A stretch of 44,951 nucleotides of DNA, taken from NCBI RefSeq assembly GCF_000003605.2, contig NW_003126388.1:84645-129595 (forward strand), written 5' to 3'. The notes beneath the pieces were generated by a model. It made no database searches. It was not told the DNA's origin and saw nothing but the letters and a program-made list of their open reading frames with translations. Below, piece by piece: positions 36,001 through 44,951 of the stretch (position 1 is its first letter; the number at the start of each line of letters is the position of its first letter). The DNA is from Saccoglossus kowalevskii (Eukaryota > Hemichordata > Enteropneusta > Harrimaniidae). Position numbers and translations under genes: made by a program.

Positions 36001-36240
36001 TATTCAGTGCTAAGAAAATTAGAAAAGGTCTGCAATGACTACAAAGTTAGTCATAACTGTAGAAATTAAATTTAGCACCCTAACCACCTAGGATTGCCTA
36101 CGAAATAGTGGATTAGTGATTTACTGTTATCATGTGGATCAACAAAATATATTGTACTTAGAAGGTAATTCCTATCCCATCTGCGACTAATACTTTTCAC
36201 TTTATATTAGCCTCAGATCGAGAAGGATAAACAGACTAAC
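33075..36240 (-). other. Intron 1, right part adjoining exon 1: no gene recognised
   Basis: AT-rich intronic DNA ending at the GTTAGT donor of exon 1. It contains a TAATTA-rich stretch at about 33755-33785 and a repeat-like motif at 34264-34297. No open frame with protein-like features was found. Confidence 0.55.
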
Positions 36241-38028
36241 CTGTAGTACACAGTAGTCAGTGGATACGTCTTCGAAAACACTAGCATTGTAAAATGAGTT
36301 ATCAAAGCTTGGTTCGTTGTCGTTCACATCTCGTATGGTAACAATCACAGTTACATTAGTAGACAGAGGAGGATTTCCACCATCCTGTGCCATGATGTGT
36401 AGCATTACAGAAGGTTTGATTTCGCGATCTATCTCAGTTGCCGTGGAAATAAGTCCAGACTCTGCATCAACTTGGAACCAGTTTGAAAATGAGTTTGGAA
36501 CGTGAATGATTTGATATGTTATGTCGGCGTTCGAACTATCGTCACTGTCTGACCCAACCAATTGGAACACTGATGTACCTGGGTCCGCAACTTCTATGAC
36601 CGAAGCATAGTAGACACTTTGGTCAAAATGAGGAGCATTATCATTGATATCAGTAATAGTAATTGTCACAATTTTTTCTGTTCGTAAAGGTGGAAGCCCA
36701 TGATCTTGTGCAGTAATTTTAATGTCATAACTAGACTGTTCCTCCCTGTCCAATGGCTGCTCGACACAAACTAAATAAATTATATTATCAACCTCTTCAA
36801 TTCCAAATTTGCCATCACCTCCATCAAGACTGATGCTGGCATTAGTCAGTTCTCCTTCGTCTGGGTCAATCACAGTAATCCTCGCGATGTAATCACCAGG
36901 TATGGCATTTTCAGAAACGTAAGGTAATCCACCATTGCCAAGAAACAAAATTTCCACATTTGGTGGATTTTCATTCACGTTTGTCACATGGACAGTCACA
37001 AATGCTGTACTTCGCTCTGGATATGTTCCATTGTCTCTGGCCTCAATAATGAGTTCATGTACCGATTTATCCTCATAATTTAATTCCTTGTTCAGATATA
37101 AAACTCCAGTTTGGGAATTAACTCTGAAATATTCCTCTGGGTCACTTTGTCTTCTGTTTATGTCATAGCTAACAGCTCCATTTGAACCCTCATCAATATC
37201 TGTAGCATGTACCTGAAGTATACTTCTTCCAACCGAGGCTGTTTCCGCAATTCTCGCGGAGTACCGACTCTGGTTAAAAACTGGTTGATTATCGTTTGCA
37301 TCCGTGATTGTAACATTCAGCAGAGTGCTGCCAGTTTTGGCCGGCACACCTCCGTCAATAGCGTGTATGACAAGCTCATACCGTGGAATAGTCTCCCGAT
37401 CCAAATAATTATTCACAACAAGATCCAAATACAGAACTCGGTCTCGGACACCTCCGCCTTCTCGAAAATCTAATCGAAAAGCACTATCCACATTGCCCGA
37501 TACAATTTCATATGTTTGTGTTGCAAAAATTCCTTCATCCGCATCCCGGGCTTCATCGATGGATCTTTTCGCCCCTATTGGAGTAGCTTCCGAAATTTCA
37601 ATGTAAGAAACTTCGTGTGTAAAGCGGGGTGGGTTATCGTTTGCGTCTGTCACTAAAACCTGTACAGAAATTACAATTGAAGTGGTCATCGTGATAGCAA
37701 TGAAGTCGTACGAGTCTTCGTTCTCTCTATCTAAAATTATTTTAGTTCTAATTTCCCCGTCATCCCCAATTTGTAAATGCTCTAAAACTGTTGGAGATGC
37801 CGGTGATAAAAAGAATGGCCCTTCGACGATTTCACCATAAGTCTCTTCATACATCGTTGCAACGTCACCTATCAACGTCCCAGGTGCTTGTCCCTCTTGC
37901 GTTACGAATATCAGACTCTGCGTTGTATCGGCACTTAAAAAAGGTGAATGCAACAACACAATACAAATAACAAGCCACATTTTGATGGGAGTCCTCCATT
38001 TACAAGTAATATAACGATCCGATTTCAT
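36241..38028 (-). CDS. dachsous (Ds/DCHS): dachsous coding exon 1: signal peptide, EC1-EC5, start of EC6
   Basis: Residues 1-596, exactly 596 codons, ending in phase 0 at VLQ before a GTTAGT donor. The start chosen is the first in-frame ATG after an in-frame TGA at 38185-38187; a second ATG at residue 17 (37978-37980) is also possible. Residues 17-33 (MWLVICIVLLHSPFLSA) form the hydrophobic core of a signal peptide, with cleavage likely near residue 33. EC1 is about 35-136 (ends TDANDNPPRF), EC2 137-251, EC3 252-357, EC4 358-468, EC5 469-575, and EC6 begins at 576. LDRE/IDRE, DxD and DxNDN calcium motifs are present in most repeats. The EC3-EC4 joint is atypical: VNENPP is followed by about 15 extra residues before VSENAIPG, as in vertebrate Dachsous. 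By family knowledge, EC1-EC4 contact Fat. This is by far the longest coding exon, as I recall for DCHS1. Confidence 0.95.
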
Positions 38029-38600
38029 TTTTATAGTACAGATGAACCAGACGGCCGGGTTGTTGATATCTGACCAGCGGTCAGTCCGCCCAGCTGATGA
38101 ATCGCCGACCGCGATCGAACTTACACAAAACACTGACGTCCAGCTGCATTTATGAAGTCCTTTCACAATGATATAGTCACACACTCATACCGAAACAGGA
38201 TCGTTGGTTTCCGTCGGAATCAAGCGTAGGTCCCACAGAGTCTCACCAGTAGTAGTAATGTAGTTGTTGTAAAACTACAACGCTTTGTGTTTGTATTCAT
38301 TCGGTAAACCTTTCAACTCACCATGGTTGGTGGCACTGGGATCGGACGCCGCTGACGACAACAAGCAAAACGAATCAATTTTCCCGACACAGAGAGTCGA
38401 GGCGACGCAGTAAATTCACATTATCTGGTAGATCCACTATTCTCCAGTCGTATTGGATGTTGTCGTTGATATTTGGGCAAGAAATTCTGGTACACCCAAT
38501 GCGTAAACTCGCTGCTCAGAATTCTCAACGGATCCCACTACGCCGTCGCGTTGAAGTTTAGCATGGAGCTAGCTAGCTCTGCAGGGGGCGCAAATAGTAG
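38029..38600 (-). promoter_or_regulatory. Predicted 5' UTR and promoter of dachsous
   Basis: This stretch just upstream of the start codon is visibly richer in CpG than the rest of the window, for example around 38050-38125, 38335-38410 and 38540-38560. The CpG-rich zone extends into coding exon 1 down to about 37200. This is the usual signature of an unmethylated promoter in a CpG-depleted genome. No start site can be fixed by eye. TATAAAAA at 38028-38035 touches the first ATG and could be either chance or a core promoter element for a shorter transcript. A good donor-like sequence (CATG followed by GTGAGT) ends at 38322 on the minus strand and could mark a non-coding first exon, but I see no clear acceptor before 38028. 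Confidence 0.55.
38583..38591 (+). promoter_or_regulatory. CTCF-like core motif
   Basis: AGGGGGCGC, the invariant core of the vertebrate and insect CTCF recognition site, lies at the upstream edge of the dachsous promoter patch, about 555 bp from the start codon. The flank (CTCTGC) matches the left part of the consensus only partly. The assignment is from motif similarity alone. Confidence 0.35.
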
Positions 38601-38603
38601 TTA

Positions 38604-38611
38604 TCACGTGA
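38604..38611. promoter_or_regulatory. Palindromic E-box TCACGTGA
   Basis: A perfect eight-base palindrome matching the binding site of the USF, MITF and TFE bHLH-zip factors lies 12 bases beyond the CTCF-like core, upstream of dachsous. CpG-containing octamers are rare in this AT-rich sequence, so chance is less likely here but not excluded. Confidence 0.3.
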
Positions 38612-41600
38612 CTTGTTAGAGTGGGGAGAATTGGAAACTAGATCAGAAACACAATAGATTGAAAATAAAGGTACAATACAATCACATACTAGCAGACGGA
38701 CAAATGGTTAATTCTCACAAATATGTAAATTGAGACAATTTCCATAAATTAAAGATAAGTTCATACCAATGGAAAACAAGTTTATTAATTTAATTGGTGT
38801 TTGATTTTCATTTTTAAGTAGTATCTTTTATTTGATCATATTTGAGGTTATGCGTTATCAATAAATGTTAAATTGCACACGTAACCTACCATAAGATTGG
38901 CAAACTTATGATTGCCAGCTTTTGACAGGCGCTATTTGCCACAAGCTTTATACAACTGTACTGAGGTATGGCCCTCTGTATGCCCCCCCGGTTCATGCAT
39001 GGAGGTAAACTCATTTAGTATATTTTACTATGTAAATTTTTAAACTTTTCGTCTTCAGACATTCTTCAGAAATGTCAGCACTGCGTCTTACTTCTCTGAC
39101 AAAGAGCTACAAAATCGATTATGCTGGATTCTGAGTGTGTTACCGTATTGTAATTGGGACTACGCACGGGACACACTAGATGCCGATTTTTTGATACCGG
39201 GGAACTACGATCGGGACATGTTGCGCGTGCTTCCCTCGATCTATCTATTTATGTGACCATGAATCCGTGATCACTGCTAGCGTTTAAGTGTGCAATCATT
39301 TGGCACTCTTTCTCATTATAATGCCGGCTTTACATTTTGGCTAAAAAATATACATTTAGACATTGGTGCACAGAGAAGGGATTACATCTTTAACGATATC
39401 ATCAGACATTTCCATAGAAGAGAGCACTGTTAACAGCGGCCATTAAACGTGACAGACAATTATGGAAATAATTTTCACATACGGGTGTTGACGCCATGAA
39501 CATACCATGCACGTGTTGGTCGCACATTATTACAAGTCGTACCGAGAACGTGTTACATTTGCGCCAAGTTGACAGTCGCGTGTTAAAATGTCCCATTATT
39601 GTTTGTATTTTCTTAGAATCCAGATACGAGGTCTATGACACTATCAACATTTCTCGCAATCTCCCGCGAAATAAATTAAATGATAAATCACTGATTGATT
39701 CCGTTAAGAAATAAAAATCCTATTTCGTCTACCACCAAATCTCTTCGCAGACAATAACGAGCCTCGTCTGACCACCTTGATGTGGTGGACGAGCTTTAGG
39801 TATTCACGGTAAAAAAAAAAGTCAGAGAAAATACACGTAGTCATTGGAAAATAATAGTGGGAGCGATTTATTGCTGTAAATTGAATTAAAGTGAGGGGAG
39901 AAGACAGATTGGTAGACCCTTCAATTCAAGTTTAGAATGCAGAGATACCATTTACATTTGTCTTGCCAGAATGGCATGAGATACTTCAGATGTCCGTATT
40001 TTGCAAGTTTTTTTTTTATATTGTTTAGGATTTGAAGCATTGTTGAAATAAAAAGTGCCACATTCAAAATGTATACCTATTTTCCACACGGCCACTGTTG
40101 TACACAAACTCTCATAGTTGTTCAAGGTATGTGATATTTTCTCACAGTTCATGTTATTTACTACAACATTTTCATAAACCTTATTTACATGACTATTTTT
40201 ATTGTTAAGGCATTACACATTCAATGGGGTTTAATTCAACTATTTTCACTGATAAATGAAAACCGCTAGTTAAATTAAAAAATAAATCTACGCGAGCATG
40301 TAAAACAACAACAAAACTTTTTATCTTTTTTGTCAAATTTTAAAACCTAGGGAAAAGCTCAAACATAAAAATTATAATACAATTAAATGCCCCTGAATTC
40401 AAATAAATGGTTTTACAGTATTCAATTTTCTTTATGGGCGGGCCTTTTTTTCATTGCTAGTTGTACGGTTTGCGACTTTTTTATTTATTGGATGTATACT
40501 TTGGTTATGTTTAAATCTCAAGTATAAGTGGTAACCGCATATTCTAATTGCATTTCCCGCACATTGGCATGTATGACATGGAAGTACGACCTTATGCCAA
40601 TCCGTGTAGCAGTCACGCCATGCTTAACGCAATCATGATCTAATGATCTAATTTCATCCATAACTTTTGGAGAATATCGATAATGACTATACCCGTCAGT
40701 TATCCTACTGGACCAGAAAAAAAAGAACAACATCCCTCATGTAATATGTAATCGTAACTGAATTTGATTCGAAGTCAAGTAGGAGAAAAAACTGGGTTTG
40801 TTGTCCAGGTCATTGACACCACAGTAATTATTGCAGGGCCCTTTTCCCTGGTAACACTAGTATGTTATTCACATCCACGTGTCATACCGTTAATTGTTTC
40901 TTCACTTGTTGATTAATTCATGGAGTACTGTGATTTGTTCAATACTCTGCATCGGTCTTTTGTTTTAACTTTTAACTCTAAATCAAATTATATGACATGT
41001 AACCCCATTCGCAGCAAGGATGTCATAACATATTCACTGCTTTACTGCGTGATTTGACAGAAAAGTCTAGTCTAGTCTAGTCTAGATTTTTAGTGAGAGT
41101 TTGAATGAATATACCCAAGAATGTTCTGTAATTGATGCATACTTAGCATGCACATTTTCGGGCGCACTTATATGAAATGAAATTTCTGTATCTTTTAAAG
41201 TTATATTATGGTATATGTTTTGTTTGTAGCATTTGACGTATGAAGTTGTATGTGCCCTGTAAGTGAAAATCAAAAAACTCGAGCATTTGCGTAGGGAGGG
41301 GGCAGAGGTTCAGCTAAATTTCCCCCTCAAAATGCAGGATATAGCGTTCCAGAGGGTGTAGATTTCAATTTTTTTAAAGAGGAGCATGCCCCAGAGGTAG
41401 ATAAAGCATGCATTATGTGCACATTATACCTGTATAGCCAGATTATCGAATACATAATACGTGGCTACGGGGGCACTTGCTCATAGGTGAGACTCACGCC
41501 AAGACCCCTACCCCCTTCCGAAACATCCAACGTGCAAACAATGTATATCATTTCACGAACTAAATATATTTTATTGAACAGTGGCGGCGGCGGGTGTTTG

Positions 41601-42256
41601 CCCCCCCCCCCCCCCAATCAAGCTGAAACAACTTTGTGTCAGCAAGTGACTCAATTTTATAGCGAAAGTAACTATCGTTCACGTCCTAGTGTTAAAACCC
41701 CATAGATACACCTCCGCCGTTCTGTATACACATTAAGTTGATATGATATTGTGCGTAGTTTGAGAATAATTCAATTTGCTGTTTAAGATATTCCGCTGAG
41801 CAGTTTGGATCAACGTTGATCAAACGCCCACTACGGCAGACATCACTAACACATCTTCACTCAGACACAAGAGGGCAATATAACAAAATTTGAAACGCAC
41901 AGTTGTCACGGTGATGGCTTCCATTTCGATCAATAGATTTTCATTTGCTAAAGTTTGTCAATAGTGTTATGTCACATACAAATTCATAAAGATTGCCTCT
42001 GTTTCGAATTTTTTAGTCTGCTTTACAGAACAACAGCAAATTCTAAACAATTTCTCACATTCATATTATATACTGGTAAATACATCACACAATAAACCCA
42101 AGAGCTCAATGAAGTTTTATAAATGACCTGTGTAATTTTGAATGTCATCTACTAACTAATGTGACCTAACGGTGCACTATAAGGCACCATGTTTGCATTC
42201 CGTCCTACATTATATAACAGGTGTATACGATGTGGTGCAGGGGGTGGTATTTGAAG
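38612..42256. other. Upstream intergenic region, no gene supported
   Basis: No open frame here has domain, signal or splice support. Visible items are a hairpin at 39763-39793, a (TCTAG)4 run near 41066-41085, a GGC and C-run stretch at 41582-41616, and a G/C-richer segment at about 41290-41515 that looks like a degraded dispersed repeat (runs of CCCC and GGGG, GCATGCCCC). Confidence 0.5.
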
Positions 42257-42458
42257 TACTGTGAAATACTTTATTTTCGCTGGAATTAATTTTCGCTGAA
42301 AAGGCTTTTTGGGCGTTTTGTGTGGAATTTATTTTCACCGATTTTTGATGAGTTTAATGTGAAATATAGGAAAAAAAGTATATTCGCTGGATTTTATTTT
42401 CACGGAAACATCCCTTCAGCGAAAATAAATTCCAAGCGAAAAAAAGTATTCTACAGTA
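42257..42458. mobile_element. 202-bp foldback element (TA-flanked, MITE-like)
   Basis: The left end TACTGTGAAATACTTTATTTT pairs with the right end, which finishes AAAAAGTATTCTACAGTA. Further inside, TTTTCGCTGGAATTAATTTT pairs with the CAGCGAAAATAAATTCC region, so the arms cover most of the element. The outermost TA at each end fits a TA target duplication. There is no coding capacity. Part of the interior (42359-42403) recurs inverted at 42874-42918. Confidence 0.65.
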
Positions 42459-42873
42459 TATGGATATCTTTCTTTTTTTGTTGCATCTGTTAGTAGATTT
42501 GATCCAGATTTGTAGTCAGTTGCAATGCATGTCCATTTGCTCTAACCATTGAGATTTTGTCATGAGATTGCTCTGGATGTTGTAAGATCAGAACAACTGA
42601 TTACCTATTTAGTTAATCCCCGTTTCAGTATTATTTATTTCCAGTTTTCATCTGTGATGTCTTTAACATTTTCTCAGAAATTCTGCAGCAGATATCGATG
42701 AAACTTGGCAGGTTGATGAATAAGTCTCTGCCGAATATGCACATAATTTTTTTTTCAGATATGAAAATCCTAAGTGGGTCTTTTTCATGATTTTCATCCA
42801 AAATTACCTCTCCCAACACCACTGACAGAACAACTGAGCATACTCAGAATAAATAATTAGCTTATATGATTCA
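42459..42873. other. Spacer between two inverted-repeat segments, no gene
   Basis: About 415 bp of AT-rich sequence between the foldback element and its partial inverted copy. It could be the middle of one larger element whose ends share the GTGAAATATAGG segment. I see no open frame of note. Confidence 0.4.
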
Positions 42874-42918
42874 GTGAAAATAAAATCCAGCGAATATACT
42901 TTTTTTCCTATATTTTAC
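42874..42918. repeat. 45-bp inverted copy of 42359-42403
   Basis: This segment is the reverse complement of 42359-42403 apart from about one mismatch. It contains AAAATAAAATCCAGCGAATA and TTTTTTTCCTATATTTTAC. It indicates a second, truncated copy of the foldback family or a nested inverted duplication. Confidence 0.8.
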
Positions 42919-42928
42919 ATTCAACTAA

Positions 42929-43604
42929 GGCCATACCGACTTAATTTTATGGATTACATCTGCACGTGCATTAGTTTTCACCTGTTCTCAAAAAAAAAAA
43001 AAAAAAATCCCCAACGATGAGTCTCTACAGATCTGTTTTCAGTCCGGAACTTGCTGACTCATATTGTCCTGAGGCGCCAGCTTGTCGTTAAACTCTTTTT
43101 GGACTACCTAAAAACGTGCCAATTTTGTCGTAAATGATCTTTTGCACATGCGTATTGCGTTCAGAGGAAAAACATAGGGATTGTTGTAGACTGGTATGCA
43201 ATTGACGTCGGCCAGGGAGATGTGACGTTTACACAGCTATACGAGAGATTGGTTAAAGCTAACACCTACTGTGTAGAAAGGAGCACGCATAGACATTTCT
43301 GTATCATTGCAATGTTTTGTTAGTTATTGTCATAAAGTAGTGATATGTACATTCCGCCTTGACTTGTACTGAAAATGGTGTTCATGCTGTACCTTGAATG
43401 CAGTGTTTCTGACTGAAGGTACTTCATCATGACTACATGTACTTGAGCTTGTCTGAAATGGTTATACCTGTGACAGTAATACAGTATGAGATGTGTATAT
43501 CAACAGGATTTTTTTTTTTGGCAGGATTTAATTTTTTTCGCCTGCTCGCATTAGTTTTGGGAGTCTCCAGAGGATGTCATCCATAAAATTAAATCAGTGT
43601 GGCC
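42929..43604. mobile_element. 676-bp TIR element flanked by TAA (PIF/Harbinger-like MITE candidate)
   Basis: The left end starts GGCCATACCGACTTAATTTT and the right end, read on the minus strand, starts GGCCACACTGATTTAATTTT. The inverted repeats continue imperfectly for about 60 bp, through ATGGATTACATC / ATGGATGACATC and CATTAGTTTT / AAACTAATGC-type blocks. A direct TAA flanks each side (42926-42928 and 43605-43607). A three-base TWA duplication with GG-starting ends is typical of PIF/Harbinger. The interior has no transposase frame. Confidence 0.6.
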
Positions 43605-44451
43605 TAAATTATATTAATGAGACAGAAGGTGCTTTATTATCACAAACTATGTTTTTATTATTTCACAACAGACATCTTAAAGTATTTGCCTAAAATTTCA
43701 ATGGAATAGTGGGCCAAATTTTGGGCTGTTTCTTGTCACAATTCCTATCAAATTGTAGTTGTAGTGCTGTTTCCATTCCATGTATGACGGCTGCGTCTTT
43801 TCCATATAATATCTGTAATGAAGCAAAAGGATTATACACTGATATCTTTTTACAAGACTGGTTCATACTCTTGGTGCAACAAAGGCATTCTCTTTATCTT
43901 TATTTATAAAGATTAAGTATTTATAAAATTAACAATTTTAACTGAAACAGGAACTGAAACGTTTTCAAATGATGTTGGATGTGCATGTTCCCCCCGATTG
44001 GCTGGTTTGATTCAACTACCATTGAATTTTATTAACATTTATAAGGATGAAAGGAAACCCTTGTTTCCACGAGAGTAACTGTCTAATGATCAACAACAAA
44101 TTATTACAGTGCAAAAAAAGAAAAGAAAAATCACAATGAACTGTAGAGGGTGCACTATATGAATCAATTTCACAGTATGTTTTACTGCAACTCTGTAAAT
44201 TTTCTATAGTGACTTACACAACACATATAAAATATATATTTTTTTACACAAAATTTGAACAAGCACTGTACAATGATTACCAACCTTCAATTATCAATTA
44301 CATTTATCTACAAACCAAATAAAAGTAGACAAGTCATTTTTAATGACACAGTCCCCGTCCAAAATTTTGTGATCTGACATACTAATTTGATGCTGATGAA
44401 ATCATTGAGATTAGATAGAAACCATTAATAGAAGATGGATTTGTAAAAAAT
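43605..44451. other. Intergenic, nothing recognised
   Basis: AT-rich sequence between the TIR element and the tandem duplication at the right edge. Its short open frames have no recognisable features. Confidence 0.5.
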
Positions 44452-44951
44452 TTAGTGCTTTTACACGAGATTTCGACATTGGGCAGTCATATTGAATCAA
44501 ATTACAAAAATAATGTTCATGTTGATGTATCTATTGGTATACTGTCTTTGTACAAAATTTAAAAAGAAATGTTCATTGCATTCATGGGAAAGTAGGCATG
44601 GGTATCATGAAAAACAAAATGGCCACCAGTCGACCATATTAGTTTGATTCACAGAAAAAATATGACATGCAACTTACTATAACCCAATATGTATGATCAT
44701 CATACCAACTTTGATCCAAATTGGTCTAGTCATCTCTGAGAAACAGTCTCGGACATGTAAAAATGATGATTTAGCACTTTTACATGAAGTTTGGGCGTCG
44801 GCCAGCCATATTGAATTGAATCACAAAAATCATGTTGGTGCAGATGTATCTCTTGGTATACTATCTTTGTACTAAATTTAAACAGAAACGTTCATGGCAT
44901 TCAAGAGAAAGTAGCATGGGTACCATGAAAAACAAAATGGCCGCCAGTCAA
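44452..44951. repeat. Diverged tandem duplication, period about 318 bp, cut by window end
   Basis: 44452-44640 matches 44771-44951 at an offset of 318-319 bp. Shared blocks include the TTAG(TG/CA)CTTTTACA segment, GATGTATCT(A/C)TTGGTATACT, and ATCATGAAAAACAAAATGGCC versus ACCATGAAAAACAAAATGGCC. Identity is clearly below 100%, so the duplication is old, and the array may continue past the window. Confidence 0.75.

Larger units (their letters stand above)
425..38028 (-). other. dachsous (Ds/DCHS): dachsous gene, 5' part (15 coding exons; 3' end outside window)
   Basis: This entry is the overall gene model. Coding exons, in transcript order: 36241-38028, 11524-11800, 9618-9761, 8911-9150, 7456-8478, 6541-6819, 4878-6122, 3655-3789, 3327-3536, 2421-2793, 2029-2277, 1777-1913, 1370-1567, 851-1065, 425-713. 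Every junction has an AG acceptor and a GT donor, except a GC donor at 425, and all phases match, giving 2267 codons plus one base. EC1 to EC21 are complete and EC22 begins. Dachsous identity rests on the order of idiosyncratic repeats: INRRQS in EC3, IIYLVCV in EC4, DGGGL in EC6 and EC7, linkers lacking DxNDN after EC7 and EC19, and VIDTNDN after EC21. Vertebrate Dachsous has 27 ECs, so about six ECs, the membrane helix and the tail should follow to the left. Family role: heterophilic binding to Fat in planar polarity and Hippo signalling. A generic protocadherin or Fat is less likely because the repeat-by-repeat order follows Dachsous. Confidence 0.92.

Noticed and set aside
38029-38184. N-terminal extension of exon 1 to 38184
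   Set aside because: That position is GTG, not ATG, and the 52 codons before MKSDR contain no ATG and no family similarity, so they are treated as 5' UTR.
1-44951. CRISPR array, operon, phage or prokaryotic features
   Set aside because: Intron-rich metazoan DNA. The only regular direct repeat (71 bp, no spacers) is a minisatellite.

Overview
Eukaryotic (metazoan) genomic DNA, AT-rich, dominated by one large intron-containing gene on the minus strand. Fifteen exons splice together in frame with no stop or frameshift into 6802 nt, or 2267 codons plus one base. The product is the amino-terminal two thirds of a giant cadherin: a signal peptide, 21 complete extracellular cadherin (EC) repeats and the start of a 22nd. 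Family-specific features identify it as a Dachsous (Ds/DCHS) orthologue: an INRRQS segment in EC3, a long non-canonical EC3-EC4 linker followed by IIYLVCV and LDREE in EC4, DGGGL in both EC6 and EC7, and a DxNDN-less linker after EC7 and again after EC19. The remaining ECs, transmembrane helix and cytoplasmic tail lie beyond the left edge. The host is probably a marine invertebrate bilaterian, perhaps a non-vertebrate deuterostome. I base that on the low CpG background, intron sizes and style of dispersed repeats, and I cannot fix the species.

Layout on the + strand, so the gene reads right to left. 1-424 is part of intron 15 and carries the end of a transposon-like repeat. 425-11800 holds coding exons 15 to 2, separated by introns of 115 bp to 1.8 kb, several of which carry small inverted-repeat elements. 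11801-36240 is a 24.4 kb first coding intron with a 71-bp minisatellite, one assembly gap and no recognisable gene. 36241-38028 is the long first coding exon (start codon, signal peptide, EC1 to early EC6). 38029 to about 38600 is a CpG-rich 5' UTR/promoter patch with a CTCF-like site and a TCACGTGA E-box at its upstream edge. 38612-44951 is upstream intergenic DNA without a supported gene; it holds at least two inverted-repeat transposon-like elements and a 318-bp tandem duplication cut by the window end.

By family knowledge the protein is a cell-surface ligand and receptor for the giant cadherin Fat, acting in planar cell polarity and Hippo growth control. I found no sign of a novel multigene system. 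The points most worth following are the recurrence of introns at homologous positions in different EC repeats, a GC-type splice donor at the last exon, the calcium-poor linkers that predict bends in the ectodomain, and several apparently unrelated small mobile-element families, three of them within the gene's introns.
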